Positions 10,320 through 22,600 of a stretch of 64,000 nucleotides of DNA are shown one piece after another. How positions within the stretch are numbered: the stretch's first letter is position 1; each line of letters starts with the position of its first letter. Made by a program: the position numbers and the translations under genes. Origin of the DNA: Antedon mediterranea. Lineage: Eukaryota; Echinodermata; Crinoidea; Comatulida; Antedonidae. The notes under the pieces were generated by a model. The model was not told where the DNA came from. It searched no databases and saw only the letters and a program-made list of their open reading frames with translations. The stretch spans positions 17,993,312-18,057,311 of the forward strand of contig NC_092675.1 of assembly GCF_964355755.1 (NCBI RefSeq). Direction: 5' to 3'.

Positions 10320-11974
10320 CAGTGGCGTAACAGGCGGGGGGGCAGGGGGGGCGGAATACCCCCCTGGCGGATTTTACCGGGTTGAGAAGCGTTCGATCGG
10401 GCTGGGTAACAAGTCAAAAAAATAAAATAAAATACAAAGAAGGGATAGAAGAAAGAAAAACAAAGAAAATATAAGATAAGAATAAATATACGATATATGA
10501 TATGGCTTCAAATGAGTCAAATGAGTCACAGTAGTGTACAGTATGATATTCAAGTAAGATGATATGAAATACACAAAATCCTGACTGACAACTCGTGGGA
10601 AGACGCACTGCTTATCAGTACATTAACATGCGGTCAGTTGACTGTGGTTTTTGGCGTCTTTTATCTAAGCCGCCATCGCGGGCATCTCACACACAATTGT
10701 GACGCTGTGCTGTGCGTGTGAGGCCACCTTAAAAAAATACACTCCTACTAATCGTATGTAACGCTCTAGCGATCAGCAAAACGAACGTACTTTCGTGGCT
10801 GGCTGTCGCTCCAATACTCAATCTTTCACAGGCCCGTAACCAGGGGGATCGGGGGATCGTACCCCCGCTGAACAGCGAGTTCCGCTTGTACTCCCACTTT
10901 TTTTTGCTGGGCATACTAACACAACACTACGATTGTTTACTACAGGCCTAGTCTAGCCTTAATAAATTTAATTAATATAAATCGACATAAGAATATAAAG
11001 TATATTTTAACTAAAATATAAAAACCTAACACTAAATTTACAAGATAAATTCTATTTGATAACTGCTGAACATCGTGGTTCTGGAGCTAGCCGTACACAG
11101 AGCATAGTTGTTTGCTTGACATAAAAGGGTATTCCCCTACACAGGTATCTGCGTGCGTGTGACTGCCCAGCCAGCTGCTAGAGAGAAAGCATGCAGCTCA
11201 CGCAAGTGCAAGATGCAATGGTTGAGTGAATTCAGGGATCATCTTAATGCCATGGTTTGTTACCTAAACACCACATGATGGTGAATATGCCTGTTAAAGT
11301 CTCAATGATACGATCCCTTAATGTACCATGTTGTTGCTAGGAGGCTTAAAGGGAGCAGGGATCTAGCCTAGTTTCGGTCGGCAAGAGAATGCCGTCCTCT
11401 GACAATTTAAGGTCGGCAATAAGGTCGGCAATTGAAATTCGTGGGCTGGAAATTACACCAAATTATATAGTTCATAAACAAAAGAGATTAGCCGGAAATG
11501 CGATTTGCGGCCATACATAGGCCTATAGAGAAAAAAAAATTCGAGGGTATGGTTCCACTAAACAACTTAACGATCCACCCCGCCGTCAAACCTGGTTACG
11601 GCCCTGTTTCAGTCTTCTAACCGGAAAAATTACTACCTTTGCCAGGTGCGGATCCAATGTTAGATTGGGTTTTCACATGTTCAAATGTTATGTCACCTGT
11701 GTTTTTAACGGTGGAAAATGTACGATCATTTTGCTGATTGCTGTGCAATAAATGAGAGTGTTATTTCCAGGCCAACTACTACTAGTTGGCGAGGCGCCAT
11801 TTATCATGAATTTTATGTGCAAGAGTACCATTTCCGACGATCTAGGGGTGTCATTTACCAAAATTCGCTTCGCCACAGCCCCCACCATGGGGGGGCTGTG
11901 GCTCAAATACTTCGTGTCTGGAAAGATCAGCCCCTCTTTGCCCCCCCTGACAAGACCCCCTTGTTACGCGGCTG
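10320..11974. mobile_element. hAT-like non-autonomous transposon with 8-bp target duplication ATGGAAGG
   Basis: ATGGAAGG occurs at 10312-10319 and 11975-11982, directly outside inverted ends beginning CAGTGGCGTAACAGG (left) and, on the other strand, CAGCCGCGTAACAAGG (right). An 8-bp duplication and CAG-type ends are hallmarks of hAT elements. No transposase is present. About half of its length is a second element at 10,829-11,606. It sits about 40 bp upstream of the start-codon exon of HERC copy 1, inside the presumed 5' UTR intron. Confidence 0.75.
10829..11606. mobile_element. nested transposon with CAGGSCCGTAACCAGG ends and 5-bp duplication TTTCA
   Basis: The left end CAGGCCCGTAACCAGG at 10829 and the right end at 11591-11606 are inverted repeats with 15 of 16 matching. 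TTTCA precedes the left end (10824-10828) and follows the right end (11607-11611). The interior of 778 bp has no significant open frame. Being wholly inside the 10,320-11,974 element, it inserted later. Confidence 0.65.
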
Positions 11975-12309
11975 ATGGAAGGAAATTAGCTATTGGCACA
12001 GTTAACTATATGCAATTTATTATTGCCAAAGCCGGTAATAGCGGCAATATCCATATTATTCTACACAAACAACAAAACGAATAAATAATCATAGAGTGAA
12101 GAAGTATACAATTACTATATATGTGACCCAGTCCAGGTCTATCAACTTACATACGTCTATCTTTCATAGACAAGGCTATTCTAAGAAATGACTCGCCATA
12201 AACACTGCCCGAGTAAAAAACTCCCTACCTACCTTACTACTATAGCCATAGAGCTCGATCTAGCCTAGTACTGTAGCTTTATCTTTCAATATAAGACCAA
12301 TTTTTGCCC

Positions 12310-12490
12310 GTTTCACATGAATTACAACTATGCTTAGTTCATTCGTTTTCACAGCATACAATATACCTTGTGTTGTTTATCATTCTGAATAGTTTTATCA
12401 ATTATTTGAAGTACGATTGGAAATTCCATCTTCCTTTGGGAATTTCCAAGGGTGTTTTTTAATGTCAACATTCTGAAGAGGGCGCTGTAT
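12310..12490 (-). promoter_or_regulatory. HERC copy 1 promoter block: kappaB-like pair, TATA-like box, non-coding exon 0 remnant
   Basis: Read on the minus strand from high to low coordinate there is AGCGCCCTCTTC (12475-12486), then GGAAATTCCC (12438-12447) and GGAATTTCC (12419-12427), which fit the NF-kappaB consensus. About 55 bp on is a TATA-like TATATTG (12359-12365), then a segment homologous to exon 0 of copies 2 and 3. The exon 0 splice donor present in those copies (CAG then GTAAG) is replaced here by GGGCAAAA. Function is inferred from conservation between copies and position 5' of the gene. Confidence 0.55.
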
Positions 12491-13635
12491 ATATTATTAT
12501 TATTTGGGAACAGATATTTTACTGGTCTAATTCATATGAAAATAAAAATCAGATTGCTTTATAATGATTGATTATTTTATAAAAAAAAACGTAGACATAA
12601 GAACACAAGCTTAAATAAATATTATTATTATTATTCACACAAACAAATCACGAGAAAACAAGTTATATTCCATGGTTATAAAAAAGAAATGTTCCTTAAA
12701 AAACTTGTTGACGTAACAGTTTAATTATTGTTCTTTCTTTATTAAATGATGCTTTTTTAAATTGATATTCTATTTAATAATTTAAGAAATAATGATTAAT
12801 TTGTTATTAATATTTTAGTTTTCATATTACATATTATGATTGGATTCAGTTTCTTTCTGTAGTTGATTTAGATTATCAATCAATTAATTAAATCTGCAAT
12901 CAACCAATTAACTTTTATTTCAGAACAAGTCCATGGCCTACTGATGATACACACCATCGCCAAAACTATTTACCATAGAAGAAGGATTTGACTATTATTC
13001 AATGATAAATGCCTACGTTGTATGTATACATCTGATTGGCTCTCTTCTCCCAGACGTGCTTTAGAGTCCACACAGTAATATTTATTATTATGGAAATTAA
13101 TTAATTTATAAATAGTGAAGATGATGAGTCAGTGATATTCTGGAAATCAATAAATTACTTTATAAATTTTGAAGATGAAGAAATCCGTCAGAACACTGGT
13201 TACAAGTCAGCTCCAACTGAGATTCGAACCCATAATGGTATGGTGTAATAGGTCCATAGTTAAATATTATAATATACAGAGCTATTCAGTTCAAGCATGG
13301 ACCTATACATTAGATAGGATTTAATTTATAGGTCCATAATGGTTCAACAGCTGACCCCTAATAAATGTTTAATTTTACTATTTATATACTTTCACACAGG
13401 GTTAACGATACTGACACTACTGTATATATACAATTTATAATAGACAGTGATGTAATATGGTTAAATTATTATTATATTATTATATAGTTTATACCATCAG
13501 TAAGTAAATTAACTTGTATTTCAACCACACTCAAATAAAAATTTAATATATTAGGAAACTTCCCCCAATTATCAGGAAACTTGGGAGATCTGACATGGCA
13601 ATGGTCTTTCAAACTTTTGCTAAAACCACAGATGA
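12491..13635. other. intergenic region between HERC copies 1 and 2
   Basis: No gene is seen. It holds (ATT)n at about 12,625-12,638, a roughly 60-bp tandem duplication around 13,090-13,175, and at about 13,440-13,500 a block that recurs 3' of copy 3 (about 29,190-29,240) and copy 4 (about 60,215-60,275). It is therefore part of the duplicated unit, most likely the 3' flank of copy 2. Confidence 0.55.
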
Positions 13636-16600
13636 TCAAATCCGGCCAAATCCATGAGCATACTCCAAGGCAATCATCAACTTCTGCCTCAACTTTTCTT
13701 TGCTTTCATAAATTGGTAAATTAAAGTAATTATAACAAGTTTGAGCAGATGGTAAGAAGTCTGTACTTCCAAATACTGATTGGAATATCACCTTCAACTG
13801 AGACATTCCTTGCACTGGGATCCGATCACTACCTGTCAAGAATTCTGAAAGTATATATAATAAAGATAAACATAAATACAATACAATTGATGCAACTGAT
13901 ATAATTAATTTTGTTATTGGTAAATTCACTAGAAATCGTAACTTCAATAATAAGGCCAATAAATCTTTGAATTTATCACACTGTACTTGCCTAGGAATTT
14001 CTTCCTTTCTTCTTCTGTGAGTTCATGATGAAAAACTTCCCAAAAATACTTGATAGTTTTATGCTCTTTGTTATAAATGCCTCTGTATTCCACCAACTGT
14101 AAAGAAAGAGTATAAGGCTAGCATTTTGTAAAATGAACAGAATTGTGGAAGCATTCAGTAGTATCAAAATAAAAAACCACATCTATTTTAAAGTTAATAT
14201 ACAGTCCAACTTCAGATCTGATTATACCACACATGGCTCATAGTTTTAACAGAAGACTACAGAGAATTAATTACTGACAATTTATAACAATGTGTTAGTT
14301 TAACTAATTAAAACAAAAGAGTAAGATGAAAACAAGTTGTATATTGGATCTCCAGCCTTCCTACAAGCGGGCCTACAAGATACAGAAATCAAATGCCTGA
14401 GTAATTAGTAAAACCAAAAATGTTGACTGTACATACACTTTCAAATTCTTCCCAATCATAGATTTCATTGCCAACAACCAATGACATAAGTTCTTCTGGA
14501 TGAAACATCTGTAGTATTGGTCCTCCACAGACCTGATGGAACCCCTCTGCAAAAGCACTATACTGCTCTTTTATCGACTCGTTAAACATGCAATTAATAT
14601 ACAGGTCTACAAACTCCTGCCTAAAATATAAATCAGACATCATTTGGTGAATTGAGAGAATGTAAGGAACTCTTTTAAAAATATTCTGCTGCAGTTACTG
14701 CAGTAACTACATTGTGTTTACTCTATTTTGGGAAGCATGCACATTGTGTATTACTGACTCAGAAACTTCTACATTAAAACAACTAAAGTCATACAGTATG
14801 TTTCAGTTTTAAAAAAGTAGTTACTGCAGTAAACTACAGTAGACTAATTTTGACATGATCTCTATATTGATATAATACAATATGTTAATTATTGGTGCAT
14901 TATCAGAATATTATGTTCAAATGCTTGGAATGTACATTTTCATAAAATAATTTACTTTAATGATCATCTCGCATTTGTATCTTTCTTTTGTGATGTTATA
15001 TAGTCAGTATTTGTTTAAACCCAGCTTATGATCTTGACTAGGGGTTTGTTTCTGCTGCATAGCGCCGAATAACCGTTTATTTCAATATAGATTTCAAATA
15101 TCCATCAGCTGCATTTCTGCTCAATTTTTGCTCCTAAATAACCATTTAAATCAGTGGGTTGTTCATGAAAATCGTTACCATTACTCAAAATGCAATAGGC
15201 TCTGCGGTCAATTCAAACGCTAATGGACTGTAGTTGACTCAAGGTCAGTGGTTGTCAATCAAATAACCGTTATTTTGTATTGCAGCTAAAAGTTGCACAG
15301 CAATAACCGGTTAAATGGCGTTCTAACACAGAATCGATTGGGTGTTTTTAACCATTATTTTCAGGCTGCCATTTAACTGATTACTGCAAATCTTTCCTGT
15401 TTCTGCTGCCAAGAAATTGGGGTTAACTTATTCACACGTACATTCACACCGGTTATTTTTATGCAGCAGAAACAGGACCTAGATGATTTCTTGTATATGT
15501 TGTTCTGCATGGCAAATTTTAAGCTATGTTATGTGTTGGACCAATTGAATTTAATGTTTTGATAAAGTACTAATTATTAGACTAACTTATTGTCATAAGT
15601 GACAGGAATGTCCTTTCCTCCTTCCTTCAGGTCAATGATATCTGTGTGAAACTCTGATGAAAATTGGAAAGGGTAGTCAAACACATCTTGAAGATCGTAA
15701 TCATCATAATCCAAGATAGTTTTCAAGGAGGAAGACATTGTTGGATCCAATTGGCTCACGTCTGATAGAAACATGGGTCTGGAGAAAAATAATAACCATA
15801 ATGTTTGTTATAATATAATGAATCATCATTTCTGACCAAGCTTGACATTCAATAAGCTCACTCTGATTTTGGCCATGTAGTTATAGAAGGTTAACACTAT
15901 TATAGGTTTGTAACAGCTTTTACTCCATGCATGGTAACAGACAACATTTTCAAAATGTTTACAAAAAGCTGAACATGCATTAGCACCATTAAATATCATT
16001 GTTTAGTAGAATTAATACTGAATGACACATGATACAAAATCAACCAATCAAATGGCAAGGATACTATTATAAAATAAAATAATATAATACATGATCACTT
16101 ACTTATTGAGAAGTTTCTTGTAGAGTGCCAAAGGGAATGGAAGTTCCACAATAACTTGGTTGTAGATTGCTAATCCACACAGTATTCCAACCATTTCAAA
16201 CATTGACTTGTCTTCATACTGATAAAGAAAATACAAACAATTTATATTATTAGAAAGTACTAACCTTTTGTGTCTTTCTATAAAAACACCATGTGCTATT
16301 ATTATTTTGCAGAGAAATATTTGAAGTTACCTGTATACATACTACTTTTTAATAGCATGAAAGTATGTAGCATTACTTGTGAAAGATTTTATTGTACATT
16401 TTAACACAAGAAACAAATGTTTTCAGTGTGGAATATTTGTATAGACCTATTTTATTAGTGTTATCATTATCTTATAAGCTTTACCTGTGCATTGAACCAA
16501 ATCCTTTCTGTGGCGCTTAATACCTTAAACATCCCAAATTTCGGATCAAGGATTTCTTTGAAAATCAGCAGAAAGAACTCCTAAAAGTTGAATAACAGAT

Positions 16601-19600
16601 ATGAACGACTATCTAATCTTGAGATGACCATTTTCAAGGTAAGTACTGACAAAAAATAACTTCTTAATGAAATCAAATGTTCAAAAATCTACAAATTTTT
16701 CACAATAGATCAATGAAGTTGTACATAATGTATTTTAAAGATTTACTTACACAGAGGTAAGGTCATATTAGAACTTACAACATTTAAGTAATTTCTAGCA
16801 CAGTTCCATTTTATAGGACTGATGACATGAATAATCTATTAGCCTACCTATTCATCTCAAAAACAAAGAATTTAACTAAATAATAACACAGATATAAATA
16901 AAATTATATTAAGTAAATCAATACGTAAATCTATCAAAATAGTATTTTTGAAAAAAAATCGGGCCTGTCTTCAACATTATGAATCTGTACTCAATCTGTT
17001 CAACCGGTTTCAGCTATTAAAAAACACTTATCATAGGATGAGATAGGTAAATGCAAAGCATCCTCGTATTATTGTGTGTGGGTATTTTTCAAGATGGACA
17101 TCCATTAGACAGTGTATACCACGATCGGAACACCCCTATTTGGGGAAAATCGTTGAACCTAAATTCGTTTTAATTGTCAATAACTATTATCTAACTCAAT
17201 TTAATTATTAAACAGAGTTAAATCAAGTGGTTAAAATCAGTACCGAACGTATGAACCAACTTTATATACCATGGAGTAAACATTCTAGAAGTAACACATG
17301 ATTTACCGAATTTTGCCCTTACACGTAAATTTATATATAGATTGACACACTACCTTACAAGGTCCACCATCATCAATTCCTGGTTCATCTTTAAACTGAA
17401 CCTTCAATGGTATCTTTAAGTCTTTTTTAGGTATTCTTCTTAGCTGTTTCAGAGCACTTTCAACAATGTTCTCTCTGTCAATTGTAATCTGCAAGACTCG
17501 TATGCTCTGAAATGCAGGATTCATACGCATGCTGAAGATCGGATTCAACATAAGCAGTTGAAACATTTGTAACTGCATTTCTTCAGTAATAGGCCTACTA
17601 GCAACCTGTAATCAAAGATTAAAATTGATAATTGTTAAAAAACATAAATGGAAATCTTAAATCACCTCGCATTGAGATCATGTTTTGTCCTATTCTATTC
17701 TTTTTGGCAGATAACAGATGGCTCATTGTACATGTGACTGTAAAATACCATTCATCTGCATTGCAGTGTATCAATAATCTTAAACTCCCCGCCACTTACT
17801 TTTATATATCAATGAAACAAGACATAGTGCAATACCAGAGGGAAAGTTTTTGTTACACTAGGATATTTTACAATAGAAATTTGTTTAAGTAATCTTATAC
17901 TACATCAAACATGTACTTCCATGCATAGGCATTTTACCTGTTTTTGTTTCAAATTGTCATTTATAATAGAAGTAATCTTCACATCATTCTCCAGAATAAA
18001 TGGATAATCAATCAAGTTTAAACGTGGTGTCTATAATTAAAAAGCAACTATTACAGAACAATTATAATTTAAGAAACAAGACTAATGTACATACAGTGAT
18101 AAATATGCATTATACAATCAAATTAAAATCAAATCAATATTTACTCAAATACAGAAGTAAATGCGAACATTTGCTTTATATACAAAGAAACACTATTGAC
18201 AAATAGCAAAACAAACAATATTTAAGAGTTAGGCCTAAATCGCAAAATTACTATATAGAAATCTTAAATTTAACTCTATATTATATAAACTATTGCTGTT
18301 ACAATTTAATAACTAACCAACTTGTTCCTATTCAACCACTGTACTAGATTTCTACTAGATTTCTAGACTTTGGAATATAGAATGCTGAATAAGGAACTAT
18401 ATCATCCATGTCTTCATTTATCTATAAAAAGATAAATACAGATGTTAGCTACTTTTTTCATGAAAGAAAAAGATAATAAATAATACACTCATACAAATAT
18501 AGTATTTTGTTCTGAATTGGTTAAATTGTGTATTTGTAGACTTTCTTCCAACCTGTAATGAGCAGTCTCTCATCAGTGTAAACTGATGTAACCAACCACT
18601 CAACTTGTGTACTTACTGAGTACACACATATCAATTTGGTTCCCTGTGGCAAAGAGGATCTATGGTTTATAATGTCTGCTGTGCTCAATCATGTCTTTCT
18701 ACTCTAGCTCTTCATTCAATCAATCTATTACTTTTACCTTAGAAAGTTTCTTGAGCATATCTAAGGCAATTTTTAATGTAGTTTCTTCGCTAAACCTCAA
18801 GGAATATATTTGCTTCATTATTAAATGTACGACCACATTTTTGAAAATTGTTATAAGATGCTGAAAGTTTGGAGGGGAGTAATTTCCAATCCAGGTATCT
18901 ACAAAAATAAACCAACAATATATTGTTAAAACAATGCCACAATTTCTCTTTTAAATTCTTAATTCTAATTATTATAAATTTTAATTCTTTCTATTTCAAA
19001 GTAAACAGAACACGATACTATAAAATTTATAAGTGTTTTTATTGAAACGTCAGACCTACATAACTTGATAGCATGAAAAATCTCATTTATTAACTTTTAG
19101 AATTGAGTAAATAGGCTAACACTAACAAATTGTATAGTGGAATCAATCATTTTTTTTAAATCTTAAAAATAGATTTAATAATATAGATGGGAATAACCCA
19201 TCTCTTAACAAACAAAATTCATCTGAATATTTAAATACTCACCTGTATAAAGGTATATATAACAAGAACGTCTAAGACCGGATTTAATATTATAAACATA
19301 AAATACATACCAATGACCTTTGACATTTTAGGTGAAAGATTGCACAATGCTTTAGCGACAGCCAAGATAGATTGAAGGTAAGATTCTGGGTACTGCATTG
19401 TGGGACATTCCAATAGAAGCAGGTAGACACGAAGTGCTTCAACATCAAGTGGTGATGTCAAAAGTGTTGGACACAGTTGATTGCTTATTGCATGATCAAT
19501 CTAGAAAGAAAGTTTCTGGAAATTATTTTGGACGGTTATAACCATAGAGTAATAATAAAACATGGACTCCATAACTAATTATAGCGCCACTTTTTAATTT

Positions 19601-22600
19601 TAACACAGTGATTAATGGACGATCCATGTTGTAACACTATGAGGGTGCTTTAACTACAAGTTAATATATTCAGTTACCACTTAATAACAAGTCAAATCAA
19701 CTATTAACAGTTGTAATCAGTTAAGAAAAAACACTTTGACATACATAAAGTATGATTAGAGATAGGGTCTTCAGTTCTGACCAAATTGAGGACTGTGAGT
19801 GAATGATTAGGACTATAGCTAATTACAATTCTTAAATATTATTGGACAAGACATATATTTTTTATTGCAAAACATTTTACAGATACTAGTCAAAAATAAA
19901 GTAAGTAACTTAAAAGGAAAAACTAACCTTTCTTAATATGTTTTGTTTTTCTGACACCGTTTTAAAGACATTCTTTGCTCTATCAAGATCAAGTCCAGGT
20001 CTATCTTCACTGCATAACCGATCACTACAAAATTGTAATAAAAGTTGTTACTTTTACATTACTATACAATCAACAATTATGGTGGTAACTAGAAATATAA
20101 AATGTATTCCTATACTTTGTGCTGTTTTCAAGGCCCTTGGCCCAGCTTTTCAGAGTGACAGCCCACTACATAGGCCTATATAGACTCAATAGCTACATCT
20201 TTGCATGGATGTCCGTATTATAAAAATGAAACCTATGATGGTAATATATGAATCAATATTACTTAGGCCTTCATTTGCAAAGCTACAAAAAGTAATGTAA
20301 TACTGTACACATTGAATGTTTGCAACATTAAACAAATGTACACATCTTCTTTAATATTTTAAGTTTTTTAGGTTCACAACAAATCATGTTCATACCTTGC
20401 AAAAGAACTATTCCAGCATTCTGTTGATGAGAATGATTTCTGAATAGTTAGAATTAGATCTTTTGGAATATCACTAGATCCTGGTAAGTCTTTGAATTGT
20501 TCTATTACATCTTCTAGATGGTAGATCATTTCAGGCGGCTTACTTTGTGACTGGAAAATAAAATAATACAGGTGATCAATATCATTATTCTAATGGAAAA
20601 ACAGTACAGAACAAGACAAATTTGGTTCCTTCTACCTACACATACAGTATATGTGAATGCTGATTGTGAAAAAATGAATCGACTATAATATAAATTGATT
20701 ATGTACAGAGTCAATTCTTTGTACTATCTTGGAATGTTCTGTGTAACAGTGTCACCTACATCTTTTTCACACAGCTGTATCAGGAATTGTTTTTAAGGTC
20801 AGATTAAGGATGAAACTGTATTTAGGAATCCCTCCTAATGTTACTATACTAATTTATATGACATTTGCCTATATACTGTACACTAGTAAATGAGACCAAA
20901 GAAAACTATAAACTCAACATTGTATAGCAAAGTGACTAGCAACACGTATTTGCGGTAAACACATACCACAGATGCATTTGTTACTAAATAGCAAGTATTG
21001 AGTCCACCACAATAAACAGTACTAATCACAACAGTATTAGACCAGTCAGTGGCATCAGTAATACAACTGGACAACGAATCATATACAAACATAGAGCTGT
21101 TATCATCATTGGACACCGCAGAGTGAGGATCATGCATTGATGTTGGACCAAATACATACAATTTATCCCCAGTCAATATCACAGAGTGTCGTCTGAAATT
21201 GTTAAAAAAGAAATATTCATGTCGATTTCATTTGCACTAATTCTATTTGAAATAGAAAACGATCTAGCGCCATCAGCCAAAACTCATATAAACTAAAATT
21301 CAGTGGTAAACACAAGTTTACCACAAGACTTGGTTCAATGAAAAAAGCTTTGTTTTAAACCACAAATTTAAACAAAATAAATGAAATCAAAGTTACCCTG
21401 TACAAAATATTTGTTTGTCCTCTTCTTTGTTTATCTCCACTATTTTTTCATTCCAAGTTTGATTCAAATCTCTGGCTAGTCTTACAACGTCCTCATTCTA
21501 AATAATAATAAAAGCATTAATGCTATAAATTTAACAGGAAGATGTATTATCAATCTTTGTATTATAATATTATCATAATTCATTCAAACTATACCATATC
21601 AACTTCAAAAAAATTAAAACAAAACATTATTTAGCAGTTATAAAATTTATTAATTGTACCTTAAAAAGAAACATTGAAAAGTTGTGTCCACAAGAAATGC
21701 TGGTAATTTGTGTCAGAAAATCCAATTTGTGTGGCACTGTGGAAGCTGAAACTAAGAAATATAATTTTGTAATAATAAAGGAACAAAGTGGTCCCTTGAA
21801 TTACAATTTTGTTATATAGTACAAGTCTAATTATTACTGTGTATCCAAACAGTTGAAAACAAACAAGAGAAATTGAACTCTGTTGTACTTACTCAAATTG
21901 TATTCATGGCGAAGCTCCTTGATTATGAATAAAACAGAAAAATGTATATTTAATTTAATACATTAAATTTGATCTCACATAATTTAATTATGAGAAAATG
22001 AATAAGCAAATAAAAAAATCAATAGATAAAAGTCAGAAACAAATATCAAGCTAATACAAACATGACATAAAGGCTGTGTTTCCGCAGCAAAAATAAAATT
22101 ATCAATCAACCAGATGCCCAATCATATCGCAACAATTTGTCTTCCAAAAGTTAGAAATGGTCGCTTTTATCCGATAATTATCTGGTTTGAATGACAGATA
22201 ATAATTGGTTAATTTTTATCAGCTAATTATCAGTTAATTTTTGGCTGCGGAACACGGCCAATGATGGTAAAATATCTGATTTTCTAGATTTATTTAGGAG
22301 TGAGTATGATTAATGGTATGTGAGTAAACATACATTAGCACCTAGAGGGTTAGGTGTGTGTCACTATTATGTAAAGCATTGAGTGAGTTGTGCAGGTGAT
22401 GTTTAGTAGGCCCTGTAGTAAATTGTACATTGAGTTAGTAACTCATGCAATTTGTTTTTATTGTGATAAGTATTTTTTTTGTTGTTTTTTTTAATCGTAT
22501 TTAATGAGGGTGATCCATCCAGCTATTGCTGATCATTAGGGACCCTCAGAGGTTCACAAGACAAACATATACACAAGATGCTCTACATAAACAAAGTCTT

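Noticed and set aside
11718-12084. Overlapping plus-strand frames near 11.7-12.1 kb
   Set aside because: They cross the right end of a hAT-like element and its target duplication and show no domain.
13180-13260. tRNA gene suggested by GGTTCGAATCTC on the minus strand
   Set aside because: Only a B-box-like motif is present. No A box at the right distance and no cloverleaf could be drawn.
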